From Streptomyces sp. CGMCC 4.7035 (GTDB taxonomy: Bacteria > Actinomycetota > Actinomycetes > Streptomycetales > Streptomycetaceae), in contig NZ_CP134053.1 of assembly GCF_031583065.1 (NCBI RefSeq), positions 3,286,001 through 3,350,000 of the forward strand: DNA of 64,000 nucleotides. The letters run 5' to 3'. The notes below the pieces were generated by a model. It ran no database searches. It had not been told where the DNA came from and saw only the letters and a list, made by a program, of their open reading frames with translations. Position numbers and translations under genes: made by a program. Position 1 is the stretch's first letter. Every line of letters begins with the position of its first letter. Shown here piece after piece: positions 43,987 to 53,178 of this stretch.

Positions 43987-44985
43987 ATGACGCGACGACT
44001 TGCTGAGGTGGCGAAGAAGGTCGGGGTCAGTGAGGCCACGGTCAGCCGGGTGCTCAACGGCAAGCCCGGAGTCTCCGAAGCGACCCGGCAGGCGGTGCTC
44101 AGCGCGCTCGACGTCCTCGGCTACGAGCGGCCCACGCAGTTGCGCGGCGAGCGCGCACGCCTCGTCGGGCTCGTGCTCCCGGAGCTGCAGAACCCCATCT
44201 TCCCGGCGTTCGCGGAGGTCATCGGCGGCGCGCTCGCCCAGCTCGGGCTGACCCCCGTGCTGTGCACGCAGACCAGAGGCGGCGTCTCCGAGGCCGACTA
44301 CGTGGCACTGCTGCTGCAACAGCAGGTCTCCGGGGTCGTCTTCGCCGGTGGCCTGTACGCGCAGGCCGACGCCCCGCACGAGCACTACCGGCAGCTCGCG
44401 GACCGCAACATCCCAGTCGTCCTGGTCAACGCGGCTATCGAGCACCTCGGCTTCCCCGGCGTCTCCTGCGACGACGCCGTGGCGGTCGAGCAGGCCTGGC
44501 GGCACCTGGCCTCGCTGGGCCATGAGCGGATCGGGCTGGTGCTCGGGCCCGGCGACCACGTGCCGTCGGCGCGGAAGCTCGCGGCGGCGCGGGCGATCGC
44601 CGGTCGGCTGCCGGACGATCACGTCGCCCGAGCCATGTTCTCGATCGAGGGCGGTCATGCGGCGGCTGCCAAGCTCATCGACCGAGGGGTCACCGGGTTC
44701 ATCTGCGCCAGCGACCCGCTCGCGTTGGGAGTAATACGGGCCGCTCGACGTCGTGGGCTTGACGTACCGTCACAGATCTCCGTCGTGGGCTACGACGACT
44801 CCGCGCTGATGAACTGCACCGAACCGCCCCTCACCACCGTCCGGCAGCCCATCGAGTCGATGGGGAAAGCCGCCGTCGAGCTGCTCAACGCGCAGATCGG
44901 CGGTGGTTCCGTACCGGCCGATGAGCTGCTGTTTGAGCCCGAACTGGTGGTCCGGGGCTCGACGGCGCAAGCGCCTCGTCCCTGA
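43987..44985 (+). CDS. LacI-family repressor of alpha-glucoside operon
   Basis: A 332-residue LacI/GalR repressor. The N-terminal HTH is LAEVAKKVGVSEATVSRVLN (residues 5-24) with hinge helix near 50. The periplasmic-binding-protein-like sensor domain follows (ARLVGLVLPELQNPIFPAF, GFICASDPLALGV, VVGYDDSALM). It stands directly before an ABC importer and a GH13 glucosidase on the same strand, with 110 bp between. This is the arrangement of MalR/AglR systems, so an alpha-glucoside is the likely inducer. The promoter is very short: the ATG is only 75 bp from the P450 stop. Confidence 0.93.
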   Translation: MTRRLAEVAKKVGVSEATVSRVLNGKPGVSEATRQAVLSALDVLGYERPTQLRGERARLVGLVLPELQNPIFPAFAEVIGGALAQLGLTPVLCTQTRGGVSEADYVALLLQQQVSGVVFAGGLYAQADAPHEHYRQLADRNIPVVLVNAAIEHLGFPGVSCDDAVAVEQAWRHLASLGHERIGLVLGPGDHVPSARKLAAARAIAGRLPDDHVARAMFSIEGGHAAAAKLIDRGVTGFICASDPLALGVIRAARRRGLDVPSQISVVGYDDSALMNCTEPPLTTVRQPIESMGKAAVELLNAQIGGGSVPADELLFEPELVVRGSTAQAPRP

Positions 44986-45095
44986 GAACCGCTCAACTGT
45001 CAAATAATTTCAGATACTGCGTGACATCTTGCGAGCAGAAGCCGTCGGTGCTTGAGTGTGCGGCGCCCACCGCTCCTGCCCAGAGGGGTTCACCG

Positions 45096-46436
45096 ATGAG
45101 AAGCACCGGTTTCCGTCGTACCTTCGTCGCGCTCAGTGTCTGCTCCCTCGCCCTCACCGCCTGCGGGTCGGGCGGCGACTCGGCGAGCGGCAAGACCCGT
45201 ATCACCGTCAACTGCATGCCGCCGAAGAGCGCCAAGGTCGACCGCGGCTTCTTCGAACAGGACGTCGCCTCCTTCGAGAAGCAGAACTCGGACATCGACG
45301 TCGTCGCCCATGACGCGTTCCCCTGCCAGGACCCCAAGACCTTCGACGCCAAGCTCGCCGGCGGTCAGATGGAGGACGTGTTCTACACCTACTTCACCGA
45401 CGCCCGGCACGTCGTCGACATCAACCAGGCCGCCGACATCACCGGTTACGTCAAGGAGCTGAAGAGCTACGCCACCATCCAGAAGCAGCTACGGGACATC
45501 TACACCGTCGACGGCAAGATCTACGGCGTTCCCCGCACCGGCTACTCGATGGGCCTGATCTACAACCGGGCGCTCTTCAAGAAGGCCGGACTGGACCCCG
45601 ACAAGCCGCCGACGACATGGGACGAGGTCCGCGCCGACGCCAAGAAGATCGCCGCTCTCGGCGGCGGCACCGTCGGCTACGCCGACTACAGCGCCCAGAA
45701 CCAAGGCGGTTGGCACTTCACCGCCGAGCTGTACTCGCAGGGCGGCGACGTGGTGAGCGCCGACGGCAAGAAGGCCACCGTCGACACCCCCGCGGGCCAC
45801 GCCGTCCTGCAGAACCTGCACGACATGCGCTGGAGCGACGACTCGATGGGCAGCAAGCAGCTCCTCGTCATCAACGACGTTCAGCAGATGATGGGCTCCG
45901 GCAAGCTCGGCATGTACCTCTCCGCGCCCGACAACATCCCGATCCTGGTGAAGGAGAAGGGCGGCAACTACAAGGACCTCGCGCTCGCCCCCATGCCAGG
46001 CGGCCAGGGCACGCTCATCGGCGGCGACGGCTACATGTTCAACAAGAAGGACACACCCGCTCAGATCAGGGCCGGGCTGAAGTGGCTCGACCACATGTTC
46101 CTCACCCCCGGCCAGGGCTTCCTCGGCGACTACGCCCGCGCCAAGAAGGCGAACGCCCCGGTCGGCCTGCCCGAGCCGCGCCTGTTCACCGGCGCCGCCG
46201 ACGACAAGGATCAGCAGGTCAAGAAGGCCAACGCCAACGTCCCCGTCGAGAACTACCAGGCGTTCCTCGACGGCAACCAGCACCTGCAGATGAAGATCGA
46301 GCCGCCGCAGGCGCAGCAGATCTACTCCGTTCTCGACGGCGCCGTCTCCGCCGTCCTCACCAAGAAGGACGCCGACATCGACCGGCTCCTCAAGGACGCG
46401 TCCGGCAAGATCGACGGCATCCTCGCCCGGGGCTGA
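45096..46436 (+). CDS. Sugar-binding lipoprotein (alpha-glucoside type)
   Basis: A 446-residue extracellular receptor for a CUT1 importer. ATG 45096 follows AGAGGGG. A Sec signal peptide ends in the lipobox LTAC (Cys near residue 23). Mature motifs include DVVAHDAFPCQDPKTF, YGVPRTGYSMGLIYN and QNQGGWHFTAELY, as in AglE/MalE-type proteins. Two permeases and an alpha-glucosidase follow on the same transcript. It captures the oligosaccharide outside the membrane. Confidence 0.94.
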   Translation: MRSTGFRRTFVALSVCSLALTACGSGGDSASGKTRITVNCMPPKSAKVDRGFFEQDVASFEKQNSDIDVVAHDAFPCQDPKTFDAKLAGGQMEDVFYTYFTDARHVVDINQAADITGYVKELKSYATIQKQLRDIYTVDGKIYGVPRTGYSMGLIYNRALFKKAGLDPDKPPTTWDEVRADAKKIAALGGGTVGYADYSAQNQGGWHFTAELYSQGGDVVSADGKKATVDTPAGHAVLQNLHDMRWSDDSMGSKQLLVINDVQQMMGSGKLGMYLSAPDNIPILVKEKGGNYKDLALAPMPGGQGTLIGGDGYMFNKKDTPAQIRAGLKWLDHMFLTPGQGFLGDYARAKKANAPVGLPEPRLFTGAADDKDQQVKKANANVPVENYQAFLDGNQHLQMKIEPPQAQQIYSVLDGAVSAVLTKKDADIDRLLKDASGKIDGILARG

Positions 46437-46462
46437 CGCCGATGTCCCCGGGGGTGACACCG

Positions 46463-47416
46463 ATGACCAAGGCCGCCGCCCGGCCTGCCGAGACGATCGC
46501 CGTGCGTCCCGTCCGGGCGCCGTCCCCGGCGGGGGGCCGGGGGCGGCGCCGTCTGGCCGACCAGTCGCGTGCCTACGCCTTCCTGCTCGGCGGCCTGCTC
46601 TGCTTCGCGCTCTTCTCCTGGTATCCGGCGATCCGCGCGGTCGTGATCGCCTTCCAGAAGTACACTCCGGGCTCCGCGCCCGAGTGGGTCGGCACCGCCA
46701 ACTTCACCCGAGTCCTCCACGACCCCGAGTTCGCGGCGGCCTGGCGCAACACGCTCACGTTCACCCTGCTCGCGCTGCTCATCGGCTTCGCCGTGCCCTT
46801 CGTGCTGGCCCTCGTCCTGAACGAACTGAGGCACGCGAAGGCGTTCTTCAGGGTGGTGGTCTACCTGCCGGTGATGATCCCACCGGTGGTGAGCGCCCTG
46901 CTGTGGAAGTGGTTCTACGATCCCGGCTCCGGCCTCGCCAACGAGGCGCTGCGTTTCCTGCATCTGCCCACGTCGAACTGGTCCAACGGCGCCGACACGG
47001 CGCTCGTCTCCCTGGTCATCGTGGCGACCTGGGCCAACATGGGCGGCACGGTCCTGATCTACCTGGCCGCGCTCCAGGGCATCCCGGGCGAGCTGTACGA
47101 GGCCGCCGAACTGGACGGCGCCAACATCCTCCAGCGCATCCGGCACGTGACGATCCCGCAGACCCGGTTCGTGGTGCTCATGCTGATGCTGCTTCAGATC
47201 ATCGCCACCATGCAGGTCTTCACCGAGCCGTTCGTGATCACCGGCGGCGGCCCGGAGAACGCGACGGTCACCGTCCTCTACCTGATCTACAAGTACGCCT
47301 TCCTCTACAACGACTTCGGCGGCGCCTGCGCCCTGAGCGTGATGCTCCTCGTGCTGCTCAGCGCCTTCTCCGCGGTCTATCTGCGCCTGACCCGTACGGC
47401 AGGGGAGGACTCATGA
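46463..47416 (+). CDS. Sugar ABC permease, MalF type
   Basis: A 317-residue permease with six predicted helices. The EAA loop is YEAAELDGANILQRIRHVTI near residue 215. ATG 46463 is chosen because GGGGGTGA lies 6 bp before it; an in-frame ATG at 46442 would add seven residues. The stop overlaps the next start by four bases (ATGA). No ATPase gene is in the operon, so a shared MsiK-like ATPase is expected. Confidence 0.94.
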   Translation: MTKAAARPAETIAVRPVRAPSPAGGRGRRRLADQSRAYAFLLGGLLCFALFSWYPAIRAVVIAFQKYTPGSAPEWVGTANFTRVLHDPEFAAAWRNTLTFTLLALLIGFAVPFVLALVLNELRHAKAFFRVVVYLPVMIPPVVSALLWKWFYDPGSGLANEALRFLHLPTSNWSNGADTALVSLVIVATWANMGGTVLIYLAALQGIPGELYEAAELDGANILQRIRHVTIPQTRFVVLMLMLLQIIATMQVFTEPFVITGGGPENATVTVLYLIYKYAFLYNDFGGACALSVMLLVLLSAFSAVYLRLTRTAGEDS

Positions 47417-48291
47417 GCAGTACCCGCACTCTCGTCTCGCCGCTGACCCTGTCCCGCCCGCGGGGCAAGGCCGTCTACTGGACCGTGTTCACGGGCGTCG
47501 TCCTGCTCTTCGCACTCGCCTTCCTCTTCCCCGTGTACTGGATGGTGACCGGCGCGATGAAGTCACCGGACGAGGTGGCCCAGACCCCGCCCACACTCGT
47601 TCCGAACCACTGGCACCTCAGCGGCTACACCGACGCCTGGGACCTGATGCAACTGCCGACGCACTTGTGGAACACGGTCGTCCAGGCCGCCGGCGCCTGG
47701 TTGCTCCAGCTGGTGTTCTGCACGGCCGCCGCCTACTCCCTGTCCAGGCTCAGGCCCGCCTTCGGCAAGGTGATCCTCGGCGGCATCCTCGCCACGCTGA
47801 TGGTCCCGGCCCAGGCCCTCGTCGTACCGAAGTACCTGACCGTCGCCGACCTCCCGCTCATCCACACCAACCTCCTCAACGACCCGCTCGGCATCTGGCT
47901 GCCCGCCGTCGCCAACGCCTTCAACCTCTACCTCCTCAAGCGGTTCTTCGACCGGATACCCCGGGACGTGCTGGAGGCCGCCGAGATCGACGGCGCCGGC
48001 CGGCTGCGCACCCTGTGGTCGATCGTGCTGCCGATGTCCCGGCCGGTCCTCGGCGTGGTGTCGATCTTCGCGCTGGTCGCGGTGTGGCAGGACTTCCTGT
48101 GGCCGCTGATGGTCTTCTCCGACACCGACAAACAGCCGATCAGTGTGGCGCTCGTCCAGCTGTCGCAGAACATCCCGCTGACCGTGCTCATCGCCGCGAT
48201 GGTGATCGCCAGCATCCCCATGGTCGCGATGTTCCTGGTCTTCCAGCGGCACATCGTCGCCGGAATCAGCGCGGGCAGCACGAAGGGCTGA
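47413..48291 (+). CDS. Sugar ABC permease, MalG type
   Basis: A 292-residue permease with six predicted helices. The EAA loop is LEAAEIDGAGRLRTLWSIVL near residue 190. It is translationally coupled to the MalF-type permease and followed at 34 bp by the GH13 enzyme. Together with the lipoprotein it makes the alpha-glucoside importer. Confidence 0.94.
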   Translation: MSSTRTLVSPLTLSRPRGKAVYWTVFTGVVLLFALAFLFPVYWMVTGAMKSPDEVAQTPPTLVPNHWHLSGYTDAWDLMQLPTHLWNTVVQAAGAWLLQLVFCTAAAYSLSRLRPAFGKVILGGILATLMVPAQALVVPKYLTVADLPLIHTNLLNDPLGIWLPAVANAFNLYLLKRFFDRIPRDVLEAAEIDGAGRLRTLWSIVLPMSRPVLGVVSIFALVAVWQDFLWPLMVFSDTDKQPISVALVQLSQNIPLTVLIAAMVIASIPMVAMFLVFQRHIVAGISAGSTKG

Positions 48292-48325
48292 CGCCGCCCA
48301 CCCCCTTCACAGAAAGGCACGCACC

Positions 48326-49918
48326 GTGGGAGAGCCCACCCCTGCCCGAAACAGTCAGGACTGGTGGCGCACCGCCGTCATCTACCAGGTGTACGTCCGC
48401 AGCTTCGCGGACGCCGACGGCGACGGAACCGGCGACCTCGCGGGTGTCCGCGCCAAGCTGCCGTACCTGGCCGACCTCGGCGTGGACGCCCTCTGGTTCA
48501 ACCCCTGGTATCTGTCACCGATGAAGGACGGCGGCTACGACGTCGCCGACTACCGCACCATCGACCCCGCCTTCGGCACCCTCGCCGACGCCGAGAAACT
48601 CATCGCGGAGGCACGCGAGTCGGGGATCCACACGATCGTCGACATCGTGCCCAACCACGTCTCGGACCAGCATCCGTGGTTCCGCGCCGCCCGCGCGGGC
48701 GGTCCCGAGCGCGACCTGTTCCACTTCCGGCCGGGACGCGGTCCGCACGGTGAACTCCCTCCGAACGATTGGCAGTCCCAGTTCGGCGGGCCCGCCTGGA
48801 CACGACTGGACGACGGCGACTGGTACCTCCACCTCTTCGCCCCCGAGCAACCCGACCTCAACTGGGCGCATCCGGCCGTCCGCCAGGAACACGAGGACGT
48901 GCTGCGCTTCTGGTTCGAGCGCGGTGTGGCGGGTGTGCGGATCGACTCGGCGGCCCTGCTCGCCAAGGCCCCCGACCTGCCCGACTTCGTCGAGGGCCGT
49001 GATCCGCATCCCTACGTGGACCGCGACGAACTCCACGACATCTACCGCTCCTGGCGCGCGATCGCCGACGAGTACGGCGGTGTGTTCGTCGGCGAGGTCT
49101 GGCTCCCCGACAGTGAACGCTTCGCCCGCTACCTGCGCCCCGACGAACTGCACACCGCCTTCAACTTCGCCTTCTTGTCCTGCCCGTGGCACCCGGACAG
49201 GCTGCGCACGGCGATCGACGAGACCCTTGCCGAGCACGCGCCCGTCGGCGCACCCGCGACATGGGTGCTGTGCAACCACGACGTGACCCGCACGGTCACC
49301 CGCTACGGCCGCGCCGACACCGGTTTCGACTTCGCCACCAAGGCCTTCGGGACCCCCACGGACCTCGCCCTCGGCACCCGACGCGCCCGGGCCGCCGCCC
49401 TGCTGTCGCTGGCCCTGCCCGGCTCGGTCTACGTCTACCAGGGCGAGGAACTGGCGCTGCCCGAGGCCGAGATACCACTCGACCGCATCCAGGACCCGAT
49501 GCACTTCCGCTCCCACGGCCTCGACCCCGGCCGCGACGGCTGCCGGGTGCCCCTGCCCTGGGTGGCCGACGCGCCGTACGCCGGCTTCGGGGCGTTCGCG
49601 GAGCCGTGGCTGCCCCAGCCCGCCGGCTGGTCCGCGTACGCCGCCGACCTCCAGGCGGCCGACCCGGATTCGATGCTCTCCCTCTACCGCGAGGCGATCA
49701 GGATCCGGCCGATGTTCGGTGACGGCCCCCTCACCTGGCTGCCCGCGCCCGAGGGCGTCCTCGCGTTCCGCCGCGCGGAGGGAGGGCCGATCTGCGTGGT
49801 GAACCTCGCAGAGACGCCCGCCGATCTGCCCGCACACTCCGCACTCCTGCTCAGCAGCGGCCCCCTGGACCCGCAGGGGCGGCTGCCGAGGGACACGGCG
49901 GCCTGGCTCCGCAGCTGA
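48326..49918 (+). CDS. GH13 alpha-glucosidase
   Basis: A 530-residue cytosolic GH13 enzyme. The four conserved regions are DIVPNH (about 106-111), GVRIDSAALL with the nucleophile Asp (about 202-211), FVGEVW with the acid/base Glu (about 253-258), and CNHDVTRTV (about 316-324). The opening AVIYQVYVRSFADADGDGTGD is typical of alpha-glucosidase/oligo-1,6-glucosidase subfamilies. GTG 48326 follows AGAAAGG. It would hydrolyse the imported disaccharide (maltose, isomaltose, sucrose or trehalose type). Usual family length is about 530-560. Confidence 0.94.
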   Translation: MGEPTPARNSQDWWRTAVIYQVYVRSFADADGDGTGDLAGVRAKLPYLADLGVDALWFNPWYLSPMKDGGYDVADYRTIDPAFGTLADAEKLIAEARESGIHTIVDIVPNHVSDQHPWFRAARAGGPERDLFHFRPGRGPHGELPPNDWQSQFGGPAWTRLDDGDWYLHLFAPEQPDLNWAHPAVRQEHEDVLRFWFERGVAGVRIDSAALLAKAPDLPDFVEGRDPHPYVDRDELHDIYRSWRAIADEYGGVFVGEVWLPDSERFARYLRPDELHTAFNFAFLSCPWHPDRLRTAIDETLAEHAPVGAPATWVLCNHDVTRTVTRYGRADTGFDFATKAFGTPTDLALGTRRARAAALLSLALPGSVYVYQGEELALPEAEIPLDRIQDPMHFRSHGLDPGRDGCRVPLPWVADAPYAGFGAFAEPWLPQPAGWSAYAADLQAADPDSMLSLYREAIRIRPMFGDGPLTWLPAPEGVLAFRRAEGGPICVVNLAETPADLPAHSALLLSSGPLDPQGRLPRDTAAWLRS

Positions 49919-49963
49919 GGCCGCACCCGCTGTCCCGTACCCCCACCACGAAGGGATCAGCAC

Positions 49964-50471
49964 ATGCACAGCACCAGCTTCAGACCTGCCAGGGGCATGG
50001 CTGCCTCCGGGGCGGCCGTCGCCCTGGCGGCCGGCATGCTCGTCAGCCTGGCACCCGCCGCCGCATACGCGGCCGCGGGTGCCACCCTGCCCTTCACCTC
50101 AGTGGAGGCCGAGTCCGCCGCGACGACCGGCACGAAGATCGGCCCGGACTGCACCCAGTGCCTTCCCGCAGTCCTGGACGGTCGACCTGGGCTCGACGCA
50201 GGCCGTCGGCCGCCTGGTGCTGAAACTGCCGCCGCTCACGGTCTGGCAGGCACGCACGCAGACCCTGTCCGTGCTGGGCAGCACGGACGGCTCCGCGTAC
50301 GCGACCATGGTCGGCTCGAAGGACTACCGCTTCGACCCGGCCACCGGCAACACGGTGACCGTCTCCCTGCCGAGCGGCACGAACCTCCGCTACCTACGGC
50401 TCAGCGTCACCGCCAACACCGGCTGGCCCGCAGCCCAGTTCAGCGAGGTGGAGGCGTATCCGACTTCGTGA
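49964..50471 (+). pseudogene. Remnant of secreted CBM/F5-8 type C domain glycanase
   Basis: The first frame from ATG 49964 gives a signal peptide (about 35 residues, ending AYA) and FTSVEAESAATTGTKIG, the start of a secreted carbohydrate-active protein. Near 50155 the reading switches to another frame that encodes QSWTVDLGSTQAVGRLVLKL through GWPAAQFSEVEAYP, the end of an F5/8 type C (discoidin) domain. The central catalytic part is absent. The simplest history is an internal deletion that also broke the frame. It directly follows the GH13 gene on the same strand. Confidence 0.83.
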
Positions 50472-50814
50472 CCGTGCCACCGCGCTTCGCCGCCTGGATC
50501 TGCTCGTAGACATGGGTCCGCGGTTCGGCGAATCGCGGGTCCACCCGGGTGTGCCGCTGGTCGCGCGCGTCCGGGAGGTCCACCTTCAGCTGCTCCCGCA
50601 CGACTGCGGTCCTTCCGCCCCTCCAGGAGCACCTCGCCCCCGACGGCGTGAGCAGCCCGCCCATGCACTTCAGCAGCGTCGTCTTGCCGCAGCCCGACGG
50701 GCCGACGAGACAGACGAGTTCACCGGCCTCGACGGTGAAGGTGAGGTCGCGCACCGCCTCCACCCGGCGCCCGGATCCCTCGTACACCTTCTTCAGGCCG
50801 CGTACATCGAGCAT
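50440..50814 (-). pseudogene. ABC ATPase remnant with internal deletion
   Basis: From ATG 50814 the frame encodes a nitrate/sulfonate-type ATPase N-terminus (LDVRGLKKVYEG, then Walker A GPSGCGKTTLLKCMGGLLTP). After SGA it continues in the same frame with LKVDLPDARDQRHTRVDPRF and VYEQIQAAKRGGTVT, the usual C-terminus. The signature motif, Walker B and H-loop, roughly 130 residues, are missing, so the product cannot hydrolyse ATP. Its 3' end overlaps the end of the converging remnant at 50471. Confidence 0.82.
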
Positions 50815-50990
50815 GGACCGCCGCCGAGCAGACCGAGGACGAGGATCCCGGTCCACATGTCGGGGATGGGGAAGCCGCGCTGGAACTGGACCACGGTGAA
50901 GCCGATTCCGTCGCCGGCCGCGAACATCTCGCTGATGACCATCAGGATTGTTGACAGTTGCTGCCGCAGGGCCTGGGTGAAGGGGCCCAC
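50815..50990 (-). pseudogene. Truncated ABC permease C-terminus
   Basis: Only the last part of a sulfonate/taurine-type permease remains: LRQQLSTILMVISEMFAAGD, then GIGFTVVQFQRGFPIPDMWT and GILVLGLLGG. The N-terminal helices and coupling loop are absent, and the tail is cut at the ATPase start. It precedes the broken ATPase on the same strand, so both come from one transporter operon lost by deletions. Confidence 0.75.
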
Positions 50991-50996
50991 AGATCC

Positions 50997-51932
50997 CTAG
51001 AGATCCAGCACGAGCCGCTTCCCCCGGCACCGGGACACACAGATGAGCATGGTCTCGCCGGCCTCCCTCTCCTCGTCCGTGAGGACCGAGTCACGGTGGT
51101 CCGGTGTGCCGTCGAGGACATCGGTCTCACAGGTTCCGCAGGTGCCCTCGGTGCACGAGTAGAGCACCTCGACACCGGCGGCGCGCACGGCGTCGAGGAC
51201 GGAGACGTCCGGCGCGACGGTGACCGTACGGCCGCTGCGCTCCAGCACCACCTCGAACGCGGTGTTCTCGCCGGTCTCCCGCACCTTGGGCTGGAAGCGC
51301 TCCACATGCAGCGCACCGGACGGGCAGCGCGCCTCCACCGCGTCCAGGAGCGGGCCCGGGCCGCAGCAGTAGACGAGCGTGCCCTCGGGGACGTCGTCGA
51401 GCACCGAGCCGAGGTCCAGCAGCCCGGTCTCGTCCTGCGGGGCTACGGCGACCCGGTCCCCGTACCGCCTCAACTCCTCGGTGAAGGCCATGCTGTCGCG
51501 GGTGCGGCCGCCGTACAGCAACGTCCACTCGGCACCCGCCGCCTCAGCCGCGGCGAGCATCGGCAGGAGGGGAGTGATGCCGATGCCGCCCGCGATGAAG
51601 CGGTAGCGGGGCGAGGAGTGCAACGCGAAATGGTTGCGCGGCCCCCGTACCCGGACCTTGCCCCCTTCCTCCAGCTGTTCGTGTACGTACGCCGATCCCC
51701 CACGACCGTCCGGCTCGCGGAGCACGGCGATCCGCCACGCGTGCCGGTCGGCGGGATCGCCGCACAGCGAGTACTGCCGCTCCAGGCCGGGCCCGAGCAA
51801 GACGTCGATGTGGGCCCCCGGTTCCCAGGCCGGGAGTCGCTCGCCCAGCGGGTGGCGCAGGGTGAGGGCGAGGACGCCGTCCGCCGCCAGGTCCCGGCGG
51901 CCGACGACGAGTTCGGCTTCGTACGCGGTCAT
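50997..51932 (-). CDS. VanB-type oxygenase reductase (FMN/NAD, 2Fe-2S)
   Basis: A 311-residue phthalate-dioxygenase-reductase-type protein. N-terminal FMN domain (GLERQYSLCGDP), NAD domain (AGGIGITPLLPML, VYCCGPGPLLDAVE) and C-terminal plant-type ferredoxin (SCTEGTCGTCE plus a fourth cysteine in LICVSRC). It passes electrons from NADH to a Rieske oxygenase. ATG 51932 overlaps the stop of the 60-residue gene by four bases. Order and content match VanA/VanB vanillate demethylase partners, though other aromatic ethers are possible. Confidence 0.93.
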   Translation of the reverse strand: MTAYEAELVVGRRDLAADGVLALTLRHPLGERLPAWEPGAHIDVLLGPGLERQYSLCGDPADRHAWRIAVLREPDGRGGSAYVHEQLEEGGKVRVRGPRNHFALHSSPRYRFIAGGIGITPLLPMLAAAEAAGAEWTLLYGGRTRDSMAFTEELRRYGDRVAVAPQDETGLLDLGSVLDDVPEGTLVYCCGPGPLLDAVEARCPSGALHVERFQPKVRETGENTAFEVVLERSGRTVTVAPDVSVLDAVRAAGVEVLYSCTEGTCGTCETDVLDGTPDHRDSVLTDEEREAGETMLICVSRCRGKRLVLDL

Positions 51933-52111
51933 CGGCCGGCTCCTCGGGGCTCGTGTCCCTGGGGGTGGGCGAGCATCCACTCCCACATCTCCACCGGGTC
52001 CTGCGCGGTGTGCTCGCGGCCGCAGTGACAGGTGCCGTGCAGGGTGTCGGTGCCCGGCAGCCAGTCGACGCGGTAGATCTCGCCCGTCGCGGCGGGAGAA
52101 GGGGTGTTCAC
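51929..52111 (-). CDS. Small Cys-x-Cys protein between oxygenase and reductase (60 residues)
   Basis: A 60-residue frame from GTG 52111 to TGA 51929. It overlaps the oxygenase stop by four bases (GTGA) and the reductase start by four (ATGA), so the three are translated in relay. The centre reads GTCHCGREHTAQDPVEMWEW, in which two cysteines and a histidine could bind metal. No domain was recognised. Its tight coupling suggests a function with the Rieske enzyme, such as assembly or a structural subunit, but this is inference. Confidence 0.75.
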   Translation of the reverse strand: MNTPSPAATGEIYRVDWLPGTDTLHGTCHCGREHTAQDPVEMWEWMLAHPQGHEPRGAGR

Positions 52112-53178
52112 CGGACCTGCTCCACGGGCTTGTCGCCCTGCTCGACCAGCCGGGCGAGGATACGGCGGGCGGCGAGGCCGCCGGTGTCGATGTTGATGCT
52201 CAGCTCCTGGTAGCCCTGACGCTCGGTGCCGAGCGTCTTGTGGAGCAGGTTGAGCGCGGTGACGTCCTGCATGACCACCGTGTGGTTGTTCCCCCGCAGG
52301 AACTCGGTGACCTCGTCGTCCTCCGCCGCCCAGTCGCGCGAGACGGCCCAGAAGTCGTACACCTTGCCGTCGGCGGACGGCGTGATGGCGTACGTGATCT
52401 CGGTGTGGAATCCGTTCGGGTCGCTGCCGTCCGCCTCGGGCAGCACGCCGACCGGCGCGATCCGGCTGTGCAGCAGATACAGACACGGCGCGTGGTATTC
52501 GATGTCCTGCCAGCGCGTGATCCGGCCCTCGATGCCCGTCGAACGGGCGTAGAACGGCGGGCACTCGGCGTCGTCCATGTGCCGGCTCACCCGCACGATG
52601 CCCGCACCCTCGTCGACCTCGGTCGTGATCGGCGTCTCGGCGACCTCGGGGGTGCCGATGTAGCCCCCGTGCAGATACGTCTCGTGGGAGAGGTCGAGCA
52701 GGTTGTCGACCAGCAGACCGTAGTCGGCGTCGATCGGCTCCATGCCCCGGACGGTGACCCAGCCCGGGGAGTCGAGGTGCTTCGCGCGCGGGATGGTCAG
52801 CGGGTCGGCGAGTGCCGGGTCGCCGATCCACACCCACACCAGGGAGTCCTGCTCGACGAGGGGGTAGGAGGCGACGCGCGCGGTGCGCGGAACGCGTTTC
52901 TGTCCGGGCACGTACACGCACGTACCGGTCGTGTCGTAGGTGAAACCGTGGTAGCCGCACACGATCCGGTCGCCGTCGAGGCGGGTCGGGCTCTCGGACA
53001 GCGGGTAGCGGCGGTGCACGCAGCGGTCGTGGAGGGCGACGGGCCTGCCGTCCTCCTCGGTGCGGTAGAAGACGAGCGGCTCACCGAGGATCGTACGGCC
53101 GAGCAACTCGCGCCCCACCTCATGGCTGTAGGCGGCGACGTACCACTTGTTCCTGGCGAAAGTGGTGATGTGCGGCAT
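52108..53178 (-). CDS. Rieske oxygenase, vanillate O-demethylase type
   Basis: A 356-residue oxygenase subunit. The Rieske 2Fe-2S site is DRCVHRRYPL (Cys53, His55) and VCGYHGF (Cys74, His77). The mononuclear iron motif is VDNLLDLSHETYLHGG near residue 160. ATG 53178 follows GGGA; longer frames upstream lack a site. VanA-type enzymes demethylate vanillate to protocatechuate. That would complement the hydroxycinnamate operon at 3053-6834, which can yield vanillate from ferulate. Other methoxy or amine substrates remain possible. Confidence 0.92.
   Translation of the reverse strand: MPHITTFARNKWYVAAYSHEVGRELLGRTILGEPLVFYRTEEDGRPVALHDRCVHRRYPLSESPTRLDGDRIVCGYHGFTYDTTGTCVYVPGQKRVPRTARVASYPLVEQDSLVWVWIGDPALADPLTIPRAKHLDSPGWVTVRGMEPIDADYGLLVDNLLDLSHETYLHGGYIGTPEVAETPITTEVDEGAGIVRVSRHMDDAECPPFYARSTGIEGRITRWQDIEYHAPCLYLLHSRIAPVGVLPEADGSDPNGFHTEITYAITPSADGKVYDFWAVSRDWAAEDDEVTEFLRGNNHTVVMQDVTALNLLHKTLGTERQGYQELSINIDTGGLAARRILARLVEQGDKPVEQVR

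Noticed and set aside
52112..52960. Extension of the 60-residue Cys-x-Cys ORF upstream
   Set aside because: It is a shadow of the Rieske oxygenase gene in another frame. GTG 52111 gives the four-base coupling with the oxygenase stop.
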